DNA from: Stygiolobus azoricus
Lineage (GTDB): Archaea; Thermoproteota; Thermoprotei_A; Sulfolobales; Sulfolobaceae
Assembly: GCF_009729035.1 (NCBI RefSeq)
Contig: NZ_CP045483.1
Coordinates: forward strand, 1,882,001-1,946,000
Length of the DNA stretch: 64,000 bases
Direction of reading: 5' to 3'
The position numbers and the translations under genes were made by a program. Shown here piece by piece: positions 1 to 10,866 of this stretch. Position 1 is the stretch's first letter. Each line of letters opens with the position of its first letter. Under the pieces are notes generated by a model. That model worked only from the letters and a program-made list of their open reading frames with translations, was not told the DNA's origin and searched no databases.

Positions 1-1593
1 ATCGTCCCTCTTCGGATAGTCTAATCTATAATGAGCACCTCTAGACTCCTTTCTGTTAAGTGCTGTTGAGGCTATAACTAACGCTAAGTCCAGCATGTTC
101 TTCATCTCTAACGCGTTATAGAACTCAGTGTTGTAAACTTTCGACTTATCCAATACGTAAGTGTCCTTTGCCATTTCTCTTAGCTTTAGTATTTCAGATA
201 TTGCATTTTTCATCCCATCCTCATTTCTGAACACACCTACATCCTCCCACATGACCTCCCTTAATTTATTGACTACTTCTCCAAAATGGACTCCACTCTC
301 TCTCTTGACAACGTCGTAAGCTAACTGTTCCGCTTTTTCCGACTCTTTATCTATATCTGATGATGGCTCAGTATAGGACTTAAGGAATTCGACTACCGCT
401 CTTCCAGTTTCCCTACCGAAAACCAAAGTTTCCAGCAGGGAGTTGGAACCTAGTCTATTAGCACCATGGACAGAAACACAAGCGGCTTCTCCAGCAGCAA
501 ATAGACCTATTATGTCGGGGTTTCTACCTTCAATGTTTACGTCTATGCCTCCCATATAGTAGTGCTGAGCTGGTCTTACCGGAATCATCTCTTTGGTAGC
601 GTCAATTCCAGCGAAGGCTTTTGCAGCTTCATATGCCAAGGCAAGTCTTTCCTTAATGTACTCCTCACCTAAGTGAGTTAAGTCAAGGCCTACATATCCA
701 CCAGGGAAGCCCCTCCCTTCCTTAACTTCGGTAAGGATAGCCCTAGAGGCTATATCCCTAGGGGCTAGATCGAGTTTCTTAGGGGCGTATCTAGCCATGA
801 ACCTCTCTCCTTTGTTGTTTCTGAGAATTCCTCCCTCGCCTCTAGCTGCTTCGCTTATGAGAATGTCTGATGGGTAGAGAGCTGTGGGGTGAAACTGGAC
901 GAATTCAGGGTCTTTTAACGCTACACCTGCTCTCAGAGCCATTGCATATCCGTCGCCAGTATTGATATAACTATTAGTGGTGTGTTTATACAGCATACCC
1001 ATGCCTCCTGAAGCAATTACTATAGCCTTAGCTTTGAAGAATACCGGAATCATGTTCCTCATGTCGAAGGCAACTACTCCCCTGACCCTGCTTTCGTCCC
1101 TAACTAACTCCCACGCAAACCACTCGAAATAAAAGTCTACTTTTTCAAGACCTGATGTCCTCTCGTAAACAGTATGAAGGAGTGCCATTCCAGTTTTATC
1201 ACCAACAAACCTAGTTCTAGGATACGTCTGCCCTCCGAAATACCTTACAGCAATTCTACCATCGGGTTGCCTATTGAATAATGTACCCCAACTTTCTAGG
1301 ATCCTGACGATCTCACCTGATTTGTAAGCTAAAAGTTCTGCCGCATCTTGATCTACCAGATAGTCTCCTCCTTTAATCGTGTCGTAAGCCATGTAATCGG
1401 GGTTGTCATTAGGGTCAGAATTTCCATCTATGTAAGCTGCTATTCCTCCTTCAGCAGCTGAAGAGTGGGATCGTGTGGGGAAAACTTTTGAAATTACAGC
1501 AACACTATATCCAGCAGAAGCTATTTCATGAGAAGCCATTAATCCAGCTAAACCAGCCCCGATAACCACTACGTCATAATTAACTTTCTCCAT
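1..1593 (-). CDS. sdhA: Succinate dehydrogenase flavoprotein subunit, C-terminus cut by window edge
   Basis: Catalytic FAD subunit of respiratory complex II, oxidising succinate to fumarate at the inner face of the membrane. The ATG at 1593 opens [20 protein letters not shown], a Rossmann FAD motif. [10 protein letters not shown] follows, where the His is the usual covalent FAD attachment site, then FHPTAL and ARGEGG of the fumarate/succinate active site and HYYMGGIDV in the capping region. About 531 codons are in the window; the family usually has 560-590, so only the tail is missing. The remaining sdh genes should lie beyond position 1. The reading is open throughout with no lesion. Confidence 0.95.
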   Translation of the reverse strand, partial: MEKVNYDVVVIGAGLAGLMASHEIASAGYSVAVISKVFPTRSHSSAAEGGIAAYIDGNSDPNDNPDYMAYDTIKGGDYLVDQDAAELLAYKSGEIVRILESWGTLFNRQPDGRIAVRYFGGQTYPRTRFVGDKTGMALLHTVYERTSGLEKVDFYFEWFAWELVRDESRVRGVVAFDMRNMIPVFFKAKAIVIASGGMGMLYKHTTNSYINTGDGYAMALRAGVALKDPEFVQFHPTALYPSDILISEAARGEGGILRNNKGERFMARYAPKKLDLAPRDIASRAILTEVKEGRGFPGGYVGLDLTHLGEEYIKERLALAYEAAKAFAGIDATKEMIPVRPAQHYYMGGIDVNIEGRNPDIIGLFAAGEAACVSVHGANRLGSNSLLETLVFGRETGRAVVEFLKSYTEPSSDIDKESEKAEQLAYDVVKRESGVHFGEVVNKLREVMWEDVGVFRNEDGMKNAISEILKLREMAKDTYVLDKSKVYNTEFYNALEMKNMLDLALVIASTALNRKESRGAHYRLDYPKRDD

Positions 1594-1628
1594 AAGATGA
1601 TTGACGTAAATTCATTTAAAAACCTTGT

Positions 1629-2423
1629 TCATATTAATTCTTGCAAGGTACGCACAACAAATTTAGGTTTAACATCACTATTCTCCACGTCCTTAGTGGT
1701 AGAAATACCTGTCAAAACTAGAACAGTATCTATACCAGCATTTATCCCCATTTTTATGTCAGTCTCGAGTTGATCTCCTATCATGACGGCCTTGTTAAAC
1801 CCTCTGTCTAATTTTGTTATCATGAAAGCTACCTCGATCATCCAAGGGTTAGGTTTACCTGCGATAAAGTCTGGTGTTCTTTTCAACGCATAGGAGATGG
1901 CATTGGCCAACGCTCCAGCACCCAGTTTAAGACCATCCCTAGAAGGCCATAGTCTATCCATGTTAGTCACAATGAATTTAGCTCCGTTATATACTGCCCT
2001 CATCGCGGCAGAGAGTTTTTCGTATGTGCAAAGCCTATCTAAGCCTATAACTACAGCGTCAGGTGTCTCCTCTTCTAAGTCTCTCGTGTTAAGGAGCCTA
2101 AAGCCGTGGTTTTTAAGTTCCTCTACAAGCCCTTCCTCTCCTACTACAAATACGGTCTTTATATCAGTTTTTTCTTTCATGTAGATCGCAGCAGCGGTAC
2201 CACTAGTTATAATATGGTCTGGAGAAATTTTTAGACCTAAGGAATTGAGTTGCCTAGAAAGGAGAACTCTACTAAAACCTGAATTATTCGTCAGGAGTAA
2301 TACTTTATGGCCGGAATCGATCAAACTTCTTATCACGTATATGTTAGGCCATATTGGCTCTCCTTCTCTCATTAACACTCCGTCAACGTCACTAATTATT
2401 AACTCGTAGTCATTTAAGGACAT
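1629..2423 (-). CDS. HAD-superfamily IIA (NagD-like) phosphatase
   Basis: Predicted cytoplasmic sugar-phosphate, phosphoglycolate or p-nitrophenylphosphate phosphatase. All HAD motifs are visible: DVDGVLMR near the N-terminus (nucleophile and acid Asp), LLTNNSG (motif II), the Lys of GKPNP (motif III) and GDQLETDI (motif IV). Length of about 264 residues is normal for HAD-IIA. An ATG at 2423 is preferred; a TTG at 2432 is in frame three codons upstream. It overlaps the end of the upstream small gene by about 14 bp, so the two are probably translationally coupled. The physiological substrate cannot be read from sequence. Confidence 0.85.
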   Translation of the reverse strand: MSLNDYELIISDVDGVLMREGEPIWPNIYVIRSLIDSGHKVLLLTNNSGFSRVLLSRQLNSLGLKISPDHIITSGTAAAIYMKEKTDIKTVFVVGEEGLVEELKNHGFRLLNTRDLEEETPDAVVIGLDRLCTYEKLSAAMRAVYNGAKFIVTNMDRLWPSRDGLKLGAGALANAISYALKRTPDFIAGKPNPWMIEVAFMITKLDRGFNKAVMIGDQLETDIKMGINAGIDTVLVLTGISTTKDVENSDVKPKFVVRTLQELI

Positions 2424-2712
2424 TTGTCTCAAGCTCTTTAACTTTTTCGCTGACCTTAATTTTTAATTCACTTTCATTATCGCTAAAGCCGAAATACCCG
2501 AAGGGGTAGTATAATAATTCCTCACAATTCCATCTTCCGGTAAAAGCTGGGGTGATTTTAAAGTAGTATTTGCTGTATCGCCCGCTATAAACCCCTATTA
2601 GAAACACTTTTCCTCCCTTCTCGGCTATGTAAATTTCACATTCGTCGCTACTTTTCCTTAGCAATTTATCTACTCCTAAGTCGTCCTTAGACAACAACAT
2701 TTTAACCCCCAT
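2410..2712 (-). CDS. Small conserved-looking hypothetical protein
   Basis: 100 residues, not recognised. It is rich in aromatic and charged residues (a [12 protein letters not shown] segment) with no membrane segment or Cys motif, and looks like a small folded cytoplasmic protein with a charged C-terminal helix. Its end overlaps the HAD phosphatase start and its start lies only 15 bp from the divergent DUF2070 start, so its promoter must sit inside the opposite coding region if it is leaderless. ATG at 2712, or a second in-frame ATG at 2700. Confidence 0.7.
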   Translation of the reverse strand: MGVKMLLSKDDLGVDKLLRKSSDECEIYIAEKGGKVFLIGVYSGRYSKYYFKITPAFTGRWNCEELLYYPFGYFGFSDNESELKIKVSEKVKELETNVLK

Positions 2713-2727
2713 ATCACTGTTAAAAAT

Positions 2728-4335
2728 GTGAATTCTGAAGCTATTACGAGAAAATATTACTCGAAGATTAAAAGTTTACCAAATATTAAGGTGATTTCCG
2801 GCATATCGGTTCTCGAGAGCGCTCTAGTTTACTTACGAAGCTTAACGCTAGGAATAGAATATTTCATCTCATTAATCTTATACTTCTCAGTCCTGTTAAT
2901 TCTTCTGAGGGAACTGAAAGTCACGTTGTTTTTCTTGGACTTAACTGCGTTTATTTACCTCATTTTTCCCTTTTTTTCGAGAGACTTCCTCTTGTCATTC
3001 GGCATTATTTCCCCTCTAGTAGGGTACGGAAGCTTAGCCAGTAAGTCGGAAGCAAAAGCTACTTTAATAATGTTTTTGTCCACTTTTATACCATCTATAG
3101 CTTTTGGCTTTAGGTTAGACATATTAATTTATTCCATTACTATCACGGGTATTTTCTACATTTACATTTATTTATTGAACAGAAAGGGAGAAAAGCTTAC
3201 GGGTCTCAAGTCGTTACAGATTGTAAGACCTTTCATAGAAGGGATAGTTAAAAAGGACTACGAGGCATTAGAGAAATTCCTTGACGGGCTAGGGATTAAA
3301 ACTAACTTAAGGATCGGTATGTTTAGGTTTACAGATCACTTCTTTGTCCTACCGAAAATACATTTCGGGCTAAGCGGCGAAATAGGTAGCTCTAAGTTCC
3401 TTTACCACTTGGAAGAGTTGAATCCAAACAACATAGTTTTTCACGGTCCTGGTAGTCATGAGATAGATATTACAAGTAATAAGCAAACCAAAGAGGTAGC
3501 TAAGTTAGTCTTTTCCGAAGAGATTAACGAGGCAAACTGGAAGGATCAAACCTTTTATGGGATATACCCTTGGAGCTCTCGTTGTAATTTCAGGGGTGTT
3601 ACACTATTGTTTTCAAACTCATCCCTCACATTCGTTGAGAGACCTGACAAGGGGATAGATGACCTGCCCTTGAAACTGTGGGATTATGTGACGAAGGGTG
3701 CAGACTATATTGTTGACTGTCATAACGAGTATTTAAGCGAGGAATTACCACGTCACTCGGATAAATGTATAATAGAAAACGTGGAGAACGTGAAAAAGAT
3801 CAGGAGATCGGCTACGTTAAAACCACTACTTGTAGCTATAAAGGAAGGTACGGTGAAAAGTTGTGAAGGATTATGTAAGAATGTGGTGAGGGTGATAGTA
3901 ATTTCAGATGGGGAAAAGAAAGTAGGGATAATTTACCTATACGCCAATAACTCCGATCCTTCTCTCACTAAAGCGGTTAGAGAAAGAATAGGTAAACTTG
4001 TGGATTTCCCTCTTTTAGTTACACCTGATGATCACACGTGTACGGCGTCTTCTATAAGAGAACTTTATTTACCAGCACAATATTGCAAAGAACTATTAGA
4101 TCTGGCCGAAAACCTTACGAGAGAGGCAATCTCGGACTTGAAGGAGGTAAATGTTAGCGTTAAGGAGATAGATGTAAAAGGTGTAAAAGTTTTAGGAAAA
4201 ATGCTTTCGAACTTTGTAACTGCTTTGGAAGAGGTGGGAAACTACACAATAAGGACTTTTTGGATACCGCTAGTTTCCCCGTTGATGTTGTCTTTGTTGC
4301 TTATACTAATTACTAATGGCGTTATTAAACTCTAG
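2728..4335 (+). CDS. DUF2070 family membrane protein
   Basis: 535 residues starting at GTG. About six hydrophobic segments occupy residues 20-150, a long soluble domain (about 170-500) carries the family-like stretch [14 protein letters not shown] and a DCHNEY segment, and a final hydrophobic helix ends the protein. I recognise this as the archaeal DUF2070 family, whose function is unknown. The soluble part contains His/Asp/Cys clusters (DDHTCTASS near 430) that could bind metal, but this is inference. It is divergent from the small gene ending at 2712 and its last 30 bp overlap the convergent geranylgeranyl reductase gene. Confidence 0.8.
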   Translation: MNSEAITRKYYSKIKSLPNIKVISGISVLESALVYLRSLTLGIEYFISLILYFSVLLILLRELKVTLFFLDLTAFIYLIFPFFSRDFLLSFGIISPLVGYGSLASKSEAKATLIMFLSTFIPSIAFGFRLDILIYSITITGIFYIYIYLLNRKGEKLTGLKSLQIVRPFIEGIVKKDYEALEKFLDGLGIKTNLRIGMFRFTDHFFVLPKIHFGLSGEIGSSKFLYHLEELNPNNIVFHGPGSHEIDITSNKQTKEVAKLVFSEEINEANWKDQTFYGIYPWSSRCNFRGVTLLFSNSSLTFVERPDKGIDDLPLKLWDYVTKGADYIVDCHNEYLSEELPRHSDKCIIENVENVKKIRRSATLKPLLVAIKEGTVKSCEGLCKNVVRVIVISDGEKKVGIIYLYANNSDPSLTKAVRERIGKLVDFPLLVTPDDHTCTASSIRELYLPAQYCKELLDLAENLTREAISDLKEVNVSVKEIDVKGVKVLGKMLSNFVTALEEVGNYTIRTFWIPLVSPLMLSLLLILITNGVIKL

Positions 4336-5694
4336 TATTGTACTATCTACGCTTTCTTTCCACTGGTTTAACATTTTAGGAGATTGAGGGTAGTTGAGGT
4401 ATAGTTGTTTTATCCTCTTCATGTAGTCAGCAACAGTCTTTAACTTGAACAGTAGAGAAGGTCTACCTAAAGCTGATATAACTCTCATAGCTTTATCCGC
4501 AGCTGACAAGTGCAAGTCCCCTTTCTCGCTTGCCTCAAGTAGGTCTTCCTCCTTTATGACTTTCCTCTTCATCCCGTAATCTATGTCCTCATCGGTGAGT
4601 TTTTGTAGGAACCTTCTGAATATATCTAAGCTGGCTTGTTTAGCTCCGTATTCGTTTATGTAGCATAAGTTCATGTTCCATAGACCGTTTGTAGTAAAGT
4701 CACCAGTCTCATATGCTGATAAGATAGTCCTTGCTGCACAGTACCCTGAGATCATTGCTGATCCCTTACCACCGCCGTGAACTGGGTTGACTGTATAAGC
4801 TGAATCGCCGACTACTATAATTCCATTCCAGACCATTGAATAGAGGGGTCTTCTCGTCGGAACGAGTGCCCCTCCTTTTACTAACAACTTATTTTTGTCC
4901 ACATCAGGTGCGTAAGTGTCCAAGTACTTCTTATAATACTCGTGGATACTTCCGTATCCCATACCTCCTTGAATTCCGAGTCCCACATTCACCTTATTCT
5001 TACCCTTAGGGAAGTACCACCAATAACCTCCTGGGGAGGCTTTTTGAGTCACGTATATCCTCAAATACTCATTATCTTCTATATCATCTTTAGTTAATAA
5101 GACCTCTCTGTACGCAATATCTGTATCCCTTTCGTCTAAGTCCTCAGCTACTGGAAGAACTGGAGGTAATTTACTTCTGAAACTTCTGGAGTAACCAGTA
5201 GCCTCAACTACCACTTTAGTGTACACCGTAACTTCTTCATTAGTTCTTCTATTGTTCAATACAGCACCTACGACAGTATCATGGTCAATAATGGGTTTCA
5301 CTGCTGTCGTTTGATCCCAGATCTCTACTCCTTTAGCTTCTGCTTCTCTGAGTATCCTTTGGTTATAAGCCGGTGCGTTAAGCTCGAATCCTTCCCCTTT
5401 AACAGTCCAAACGGTCTCCATATCGGGGCTGTACAATTTTATACCGCTTATTTTGTTCTCCAACTCATCCCCTCTCGGATAAGGCATACCGAGCCTATCG
5501 AAGTGGGCTTTACTTACAGCATCCCCGCAGGGTTTATCTCCTATTCTATTCCAAGGTTTACTGTCTATTAGAAGGACTTTCAGCCCGTGTCCTGCTAGGT
5601 GGTAAGCAGTACTTGCACCTGCAAAACCGCCTCCAATGATTAACACATCATACTTTAATTCCTTCAAATTATTCACGCTATTTCTCTTACTCAA
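4306..5694 (-). CDS. Geranylgeranyl reductase family flavoprotein (archaeal lipid saturation)
   Basis: Likely digeranylgeranylglycerophospholipid reductase, the FAD enzyme that saturates isoprenoid chains of archaeal ether lipids. Visible motifs are the N-terminal FAD fold [19 protein letters not shown] with the conserved Cys near residue 50, the family signature [12 protein letters not shown] (YxWxFP substrate loop) near 225, and [16 protein letters not shown] for FAD binding. The 462-residue length matches crenarchaeal homologues of about 450. Start is uncertain: TTG at 5694, or an in-frame GTG six codons downstream. A shorter paralogue lies at 7584. Confidence 0.88.
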   Translation of the reverse strand: MSKRNSVNNLKELKYDVLIIGGGFAGASTAYHLAGHGLKVLLIDSKPWNRIGDKPCGDAVSKAHFDRLGMPYPRGDELENKISGIKLYSPDMETVWTVKGEGFELNAPAYNQRILREAEAKGVEIWDQTTAVKPIIDHDTVVGAVLNNRRTNEEVTVYTKVVVEATGYSRSFRSKLPPVLPVAEDLDERDTDIAYREVLLTKDDIEDNEYLRIYVTQKASPGGYWWYFPKGKNKVNVGLGIQGGMGYGSIHEYYKKYLDTYAPDVDKNKLLVKGGALVPTRRPLYSMVWNGIIVVGDSAYTVNPVHGGGKGSAMISGYCAARTILSAYETGDFTTNGLWNMNLCYINEYGAKQASLDIFRRFLQKLTDEDIDYGMKRKVIKEEDLLEASEKGDLHLSAADKAMRVISALGRPSLLFKLKTVADYMKRIKQLYLNYPQSPKMLNQWKESVDSTILEFNNAISN

Positions 5695-5726
5695 TTAGTA
5701 GGCTTTAAAACTATTTTCTACTTATC

Positions 5727-6104
5727 CTATACACTAGGATTTCTGCAGTTATCCTTAAGTAAGTTTGCACGAATGTTATTAGGCAATTGAGAAAATAATT
5801 TCTCTATTAAAACTCTGTTTTCGCTATCGCAGTAAAGGAGGACTCCATCAAACTCTTTTTTACTATTTTCCTCCACGACTTTAGCAATGTCGTCCCTTTT
5901 CCATAAGAAAAGTTCGTATCCTATGTCTATATTGTCTAACATTGGCTCCCTTATGTAATCTACGACCTTATGGAAAGGCTGTTCTGATATTACGTTAATA
6001 AACGCTTTTTTACTCCCACTTGATCTTACGTCTGCAAAGACCTTCCTGAAGGTTTTCTCTAAGTTCTCATCTTTCATTGCTACAAGGACTAATAATGCTT
6101 TCAT
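5727..6104 (-). CDS. Hypothetical protein, 125 aa
   Basis: Not recognised. An alpha/beta-looking cytoplasmic protein beginning MKALLVLVAMKDENLEKTF, a plausible first beta strand, with a later strand FDGVLLYCDS. No catalytic motif is clear. ATG at 6104. It lies 32 bp upstream of the geranylgeranyl reductase gene on the same strand and may be co-transcribed with it. Probably a Sulfolobales-restricted gene. Confidence 0.65.
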   Translation of the reverse strand: MKALLVLVAMKDENLEKTFRKVFADVRSSGSKKAFINVISEQPFHKVVDYIREPMLDNIDIGYELFLWKRDDIAKVVEENSKKEFDGVLLYCDSENRVLIEKLFSQLPNNIRANLLKDNCRNPSV

Positions 6105-6208
6105 CTATTTTTGCTCTTGTTGTAAAGTATTAGTGTTTTTCGCTGGTTTGAGGAAATACCGAGTATTTTCTAATATCTCATTTATTGTAAACGCTATAAT
6201 ATTATACT

Positions 6209-6439
6209 GTGATAGCTCAAGTAATATACCGAAAATTCGACGAGAAAATTGAGGAGATTACTAAGAAACTAAGGAAGTTAGGGGCTGAAATAATATTCAC
6301 AAAGGGGGAAAAAGATGCTGTCTGGATAAACTCCTATAACGTTTGGAGTGAGGGGGATGAGTATGACGTAGAGGAAGGCTATTACGACGTTAAGATTTAC
6401 GAAATGATAAAAAGAACGAGGTTCGGGGTCAGCTCTTAA
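6209..6439 (+). CDS. Small acidic hypothetical protein, 76 aa
   Basis: Starts with GTG at 6209. The sequence has a charged N-terminal helix ([18 protein letters not shown]), a strand, and an acidic Tyr-rich segment ([14 protein letters not shown]). No known family recognised. An AT-rich stretch about 25 bp upstream could be a TATA element for leaderless expression. The 3' end overlaps the convergent phosphoesterase gene by 11 bp. The periodic charge pattern supports real coding. Confidence 0.6.
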   Translation: MIAQVIYRKFDEKIEEITKKLRKLGAEIIFTKGEKDAVWINSYNVWSEGDEYDVEEGYYDVKIYEMIKRTRFGVSS

Positions 6440-6968
6440 TTTGGCGTAAGAAGTGAGAAGAATCAGTAATGACTAAGTATCCTCTAGCTTCCGGCGGGTA
6501 CTCCCTAGTGATACCACCTACGTATATAACTCTTGCCAGCTTATCTATCTCAAGCCTTTTCTGTTGTGCAATTATTATCCAATCCCAAGGACCTGCTCCT
6601 ACGTTCCTCCTGAGCTGATCTACGTCACCTTGGTGACCATGTAGTATGTAGTATTTAACCGAGGAGACCTCCGCTATGTACATTGTAGTACCTATGATTT
6701 CCTCCCTATATCTAGGTTCTGCCATTATACATTTAAGTGCATGAGGATCCATATCTCCTTGAATATAGACTATCTGAGCCCAAGGGGCTATACTCCTTAT
6801 AACATACAAGACGTCAATAACTCTTGGACACTCGTAGTCCCAATAACACTGAGTAGTATCCCCGTCAAGTACAATAGTCTCTGGTTCTTCTTTTTTGATT
6901 ATCGAAGATAATGTACTTTCAACGTGCGGTTCTGGAAACCTTATGTTACCCATTACTAGGATCTTCAA
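6429..6968 (-). CDS. Calcineurin-like metallophosphoesterase, short
   Basis: Predicted metal-dependent phosphoesterase. Metal-ligand motifs of the fold are seen in order: an N-terminal MGN strand, [18 protein letters not shown] (in place of the usual GNCD/GNHE) and ILHGHQGD. At 179 residues it is a minimal domain. The usual first D-x-H motif is not evident ([10 protein letters not shown] instead), so the dinuclear site may be altered. Start is TTG at 6968; an in-frame ATG five codons later is possible. Substrate unknown. Confidence 0.75.
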   Translation of the reverse strand: MKILVMGNIRFPEPHVESTLSSIIKKEEPETIVLDGDTTQCYWDYECPRVIDVLYVIRSIAPWAQIVYIQGDMDPHALKCIMAEPRYREEIIGTTMYIAEVSSVKYYILHGHQGDVDQLRRNVGAGPWDWIIIAQQKRLEIDKLARVIYVGGITREYPPEARGYLVITDSSHFLRQIKS

Positions 6969-7075
6969 TCCTAAACCCGTTATTACTATTATGTATTTTA
7001 ACTATTTTTTATTTTCTCAGAAAGGGTTAGCATTAGAATTTTATAACTCGTATTCATTATTCTTTTTGAACCAAA

Positions 7076-7582
7076 TTGGAGACGAGGACTACGGTATTAC
7101 TTTCGGTAATATTGCTTATACTTCCTATAGTACCAGCATATGTGTTAAATTATCCAGCGTTCTTGGTAGCTTCAGCAATAGGTCTCATTATAGTTCTTTA
7201 TATTATGTACTCTAACCGTACTTGGAAAACACTTAAGGGAAAGGTAGTAGGGACGTACTTCTCCGGTGTATTCGCCGTAGGTGTAACGTTAGGGATATTC
7301 TTCTCAGCCTATTCAAAACCGAAACTTTTTGCGGAGACTGGTCTAATATTCATAATACCATTCATAGTCCAATTCCTCCTTTTGCTGAAAGACATATTAC
7401 CATCTATGATTAGTAAGGAGTTACTTTACTTCAGCAACGGTTACGTACCTTTTCTTCTGGTACTGATAATAGGTTCGGTGATCGGAAGATTTTTGAGTTC
7501 ATTTTACTCACTAATAATTTTATATTCAGGAACTTTAGTGGTAGCTATTCTAGTATTTTTATACTTTAGGAGAAGTGGGTGA
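7076..7582 (+). CDS. Polytopic membrane protein, 168 aa
   Basis: Starts at TTG 7076. About five hydrophobic helices cover almost the whole protein, with a short basic tail FRRSG. No family recognised. It ends within 2 bp of the flavoprotein start at 7584, and that gene overlaps the Lrp gene by 4 bp, so the three form an operon. The context suggests a membrane role connected to the lipid-reductase-like flavoprotein, which is inference. Confidence 0.75.
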   Translation: METRTTVLLSVILLILPIVPAYVLNYPAFLVASAIGLIIVLYIMYSNRTWKTLKGKVVGTYFSGVFAVGVTLGIFFSAYSKPKLFAETGLIFIIPFIVQFLLLLKDILPSMISKELLYFSNGYVPFLLVLIIGSVIGRFLSSFYSLIILYSGTLVVAILVFLYFRRSG

Positions 7583-7583
7583 A

Positions 7584-8594
7584 ATGGAAGTAGCAATAGT
7601 AGGTGCAGGGCCTGCCGGATTATCTTTAGCTTGGTTTTTGAAAGGTACGAAATATAACGCTACTGTTTATGAAGCGTTAGACGATGTCGGAAAAAAGCCT
7701 TGTGCTTGGGGTCTTATGAGCGGGGTTGAGTCCTTACTCCCGATCACGAAAGATAGTATAATTAGCGAGATTAAAGGCTTCAGGATTTATTTGAACGATA
7801 AGCTCATACACGACGTAAGGGGAAAACAAACTCTCGGTTATATTATAAATAAACCCTTGTTTCTGAATCATCTTGCAGAAAGGCTCAACGTTAAGTTTAA
7901 TTCGAAAGTCATTAGGAAGAGAGAAGGGGGTAAAGAGGAGTACTATTTGGTCAACGGTGAGAAGATTAACGCGGATATGGTAGTAATTTCTAATGGTCAT
8001 TATGAACTACCTAAGGATCATACAATACCGGCAATTCAATATATTACGGACTACAAGATAGACCCAGAGATAGTTGAGTTTTACTTCTATAGCGATTTGT
8101 TAGGATATGCATGGATATTCCCCGATGATAAAGGTAGTAAGATAGGGATAGGGGGCTATGCTGATATTAATTTTCTAAAGGAGAGATTATCTAAATTAGT
8201 AAAGGGTAAAGTGTTCACTTTTCACGGGGCAAGGGTCTCAGATTATGGTATTGAAGAGCAGAGGCTTAAGGAGAAGAAGTACGTCGGAGAAGCTTTAGGT
8301 ACTGTATACCCTCTCACTGGAGAGGGCATAAGACCTTCAATACTGAGCTCCAAAATCTACGCTGATTCGCTTTTAGAGGATAAAGATTTCGTTAAGGAGT
8401 TCAAATCCTCAAAGCTATACTTCACGATTCAAGCCCAGGCTAAAATAATAGATGGTGTGAAGAAGAAAATCATGAGTATTAGTTTACTTTCTAAGCTATT
8501 AACTAAAAGCGACCCCGACATTGTATACAAAATAGCTATAGGAGACTTTGGCATGTCCGATTTAATTAAGTTGTTTGGGAGGTCACTATTATGA
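7584..8594 (+). CDS. Geranylgeranyl-reductase-like FAD oxidoreductase
   Basis: A 336-residue flavoprotein: N-terminal FAD site [15 protein letters not shown], then [10 protein letters not shown] (counterpart of the KPCGD element), and GYAWIFPDD, the YxWxFP signature of geranylgeranyl reductases. It is about 120 residues shorter than the paralogue at 4306-5694, mostly at the C-terminus, so substrate range may differ (free isoprenoid alcohol or quinone tail rather than lipid). ATG at 7584 has GGAG 11 nt upstream; an in-frame GTG at 7575 has that motif only 2 nt away and is less likely. Overlaps the Lrp gene by 4 bp. Confidence 0.85.
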   Translation: MEVAIVGAGPAGLSLAWFLKGTKYNATVYEALDDVGKKPCAWGLMSGVESLLPITKDSIISEIKGFRIYLNDKLIHDVRGKQTLGYIINKPLFLNHLAERLNVKFNSKVIRKREGGKEEYYLVNGEKINADMVVISNGHYELPKDHTIPAIQYITDYKIDPEIVEFYFYSDLLGYAWIFPDDKGSKIGIGGYADINFLKERLSKLVKGKVFTFHGARVSDYGIEEQRLKEKKYVGEALGTVYPLTGEGIRPSILSSKIYADSLLEDKDFVKEFKSSKLYFTIQAQAKIIDGVKKKIMSISLLSKLLTKSDPDIVYKIAIGDFGMSDLIKLFGRSLL

Positions 8595-9046
8595 CCTATA
8601 TTCTCGACGATATAGATAAAAAGATAATAAAGATACTTCAGGAAGATGCGAGGACTCCGTTTTCTAAGATAGCTAAAATGTTGAATTTAAGTGAATCTAC
8701 AATACACATGAGGATGAAGAGACTGAGAGAGAACGGGGTCATAAAGGGGTTTTACGTAGATATAGACCCTGAAGTGATAGGTTATAACGTGGTAGCTTTC
8801 GTTATGATTAAAGCTGATCCCAAAAAATATGAGGGAATCTTGAAGAAGATCTCCGAGTTCAAAGAGATTTTGGAAGTTTACGACGTTACCGGTGAATATT
8901 ACGCCTTATTAAAGGTGAGAGTTAAAACGAGGGAGGAGTTAGCTAAGGTTCTCGATATGATAGGAAATATGGACGGAGTAACTTCAACATATACAATGTT
9001 CGTCTTGAGGACTATTAAGGAATTGAAAAGTATAATTTTAGACTGA
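8591..9046 (+). CDS. Lrp/AsnC family transcriptional regulator
   Basis: 151 residues: an N-terminal winged HTH ([20 protein letters not shown], then [20 protein letters not shown] as recognition unit) followed by the RAM ligand/dimerisation domain from residue 65 ([11 protein letters not shown] and the Gly-rich [14 protein letters not shown] turn). Start ATG overlaps the previous stop (ATGA) and has a strong ribosome site GGGAGG 8 nt upstream. As the last gene of the operon it may control the flavoprotein genes; ligand unknown. Confidence 0.92.
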   Translation: MTYILDDIDKKIIKILQEDARTPFSKIAKMLNLSESTIHMRMKRLRENGVIKGFYVDIDPEVIGYNVVAFVMIKADPKKYEGILKKISEFKEILEVYDVTGEYYALLKVRVKTREELAKVLDMIGNMDGVTSTYTMFVLRTIKELKSIILD

Positions 9047-9092
9047 TCGGTGCGAGAGCTCGTCATCACATTTTCAGCCGGTTTTTTAGTCC

Positions 9093-9965
9093 TCATTTCT
9101 TAAGTTTCTGAATTAGGTGCTGGATAATATATTTTGCAGGGTTTACGTTAGTCGCTTGATAAAATCCCTTCCAGAGCGGAGCCGCGTTTACCTCAAGCAC
9201 TTTATAACCACCGTCTAAATCCTCGACTATGTCGAGACCAGCGTAATCCAGTCCCATGATGGCTGTAGACTTCAGTGCTATCTCCTCAAGGTATTTGTCT
9301 GGTAAGATAACTTGTGTTAAAGCTCCTTGAGCAACATTGGTCTTCCAAGAGGTTTTGTTTATCCTATATATACTGCCTATTACTCTATCTCCAACCACGA
9401 AGACTCTTATGTCTCTTTCCGGCTTTCTCACGTATTTCTGTATGTACACGGGTTGATTTACGGACAAAATCGATTTAGCTATCCTGAACGCTATATCTGG
9501 GTCTGTAACTCTTACTGCTCCGAGACCAAGGCTTCCCACCAAGGGTTTTATTACCACCTCTTTCCATCGCTCTGCAAGTCTCATAGCTTCAAAGGGACTT
9601 TCCACTAATGCGGTCTCAGGTATAGGGATCCCTGCACTTTTTAGCTTTACTAAGCTGCTAAACTTATCTCTAGCGTTGAACATGGATTCAGGCTTATTAA
9701 TTAACGTTACACCGTTGATTTCCATAGCTTTCAGTGTGTCGAATCTTTTGATAAGTTGTTCAGTGGAGGATATGAAACCTAAGTTCCTTACGACCCCTCC
9801 GTCTATCATTAATGTCTTTCCTCCATATGTAAATTCAACACCATTAGTTGTAATGACCGGATTTATCTGTGAAATCCTTAAATATATTGCAGTATGACCA
9901 CTATTCTTTATTTCTAGAAGTAATTGCTTAGAAGCCTCAGTAACCTTTTGAGACTCGTGGATCAC
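9093..9965 (-). CDS. RimK-like ATP-grasp ligase
   Basis: ATP-dependent carboxylate-amine/thiol ligase of the RimK/LysX/MptN group, which commonly adds glutamate or another amino acid to a carboxylate. ATP-grasp elements visible: [17 protein letters not shown] (P-loop-like Lys and Gly loop), [22 protein letters not shown], and [21 protein letters not shown] with metal-binding Asp/Glu/Asn. The canonical start is GTG at 9965, but upstream in-frame codons read K-I-A before V-I-H-E-S, the usual first beta strand, preceded by ATT (see findings). Partner of the polyprenyl synthetase operon; substrate not assignable. Confidence 0.82.
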   Translation of the reverse strand: MIHESQKVTEASKQLLLEIKNSGHTAIYLRISQINPVITTNGVEFTYGGKTLMIDGGVVRNLGFISSTEQLIKRFDTLKAMEINGVTLINKPESMFNARDKFSSLVKLKSAGIPIPETALVESPFEAMRLAERWKEVVIKPLVGSLGLGAVRVTDPDIAFRIAKSILSVNQPVYIQKYVRKPERDIRVFVVGDRVIGSIYRINKTSWKTNVAQGALTQVILPDKYLEEIALKSTAIMGLDYAGLDIVEDLDGGYKVLEVNAAPLWKGFYQATNVNPAKYIIQHLIQKLKK

Positions 9966-10013
9966 TGCAATTTTAATAAGTTATCACCGATCTTTTCCTC
10001 ATACGAGTCGTTT

Positions 10014-10865
10014 TTATAGTTTATTAATACCCACCTCGTTAAGTAAACCTGCTGTAAGGAAGTCGGGAATAGATATTAAAGCTTCCCTAAACTCTTGTCT
10101 TACGTCTATTTTTCTCACCAATGATAAATAGTTAGATACAGCACTATTATATTCGGCCTTAACATATTCCTTGTAATCTGCACCTTTCAAGTCATAAAGC
10201 TGTTTTGCACTCCCTACTAATGCCTTTAACTCTCCTTTTTCGTATTTATATATGTCTATGTAATCGTCTATGAGCTGGTAAGCTATTCCTAATTCTTTTC
10301 CCAATTCTATCGTAATATCCACCACGTCTTCTCTTTTCGCTGCAAAAGCAGCTAGCATTGTAGACAGTTTAAAGAGGCTCGCGGTCTTATATTCTATAGT
10401 CTTCATATAATCTATAGGAGTACCAAAAATGTCCTTTAATGCACCTATAGCAGTATCCCTCCAAAGGTCAATACTTAACTTTAATGCCCTTTCCCCGTAA
10501 CTCGAGATAATGTTCAGTGCGGAAGGAATAAGAAAGTTGGTAATGAATATCACCCTTCTGTTTGTGTAAACTGCCCAAGCCGCCTCTACTCCTCTCCTTG
10601 TAAGGTCGTAATCAACAATGTCATCTAAGGCTAGGGAAGATGAGTGAAGGATTTCAGTGGCTAAAGCAGCTTTATATGAATTCGACTGTTCCCCTCCTAA
10701 AGCTTCAGTGAAGAACATGGTAAGCGTTGCCCTGAACCTCTTACCGTCCTTCAGAATGTATTTACTTACTTCCAATAACTCCCAGTCTTTTATATCTGAT
10801 AAGTAATCTTCAATCAGCTTATCAACGATCTCTTTAGTACGTCGCCAATAAGTTAGAAAATCCAC
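10014..10865 (-). CDS. Short polyprenyl diphosphate synthase family protein
   Basis: Trans-prenyltransferase fold. The first Asp-rich motif is DDIVDYDLTRRG and the second is DDYIDIY near residue 200, with DGKRFRATLTMF as the isoprenyl-diphosphate-binding GKR element. At 283 residues it is shorter than typical GGPP or hexaprenyl synthases of about 330. Both Asp motifs are retained, so it may be active in making isoprenoid diphosphate for lipids or quinones. GTG start one base after the preceding gene stop, indicating coupling. Confidence 0.8.
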   Translation of the reverse strand: MDFLTYWRRTKEIVDKLIEDYLSDIKDWELLEVSKYILKDGKRFRATLTMFFTEALGGEQSNSYKAALATEILHSSSLALDDIVDYDLTRRGVEAAWAVYTNRRVIFITNFLIPSALNIISSYGERALKLSIDLWRDTAIGALKDIFGTPIDYMKTIEYKTASLFKLSTMLAAFAAKREDVVDITIELGKELGIAYQLIDDYIDIYKYEKGELKALVGSAKQLYDLKGADYKEYVKAEYNSAVSNYLSLVRKIDVRQEFREALISIPDFLTAGLLNEVGINKL

Positions 10866-10866
10866 T

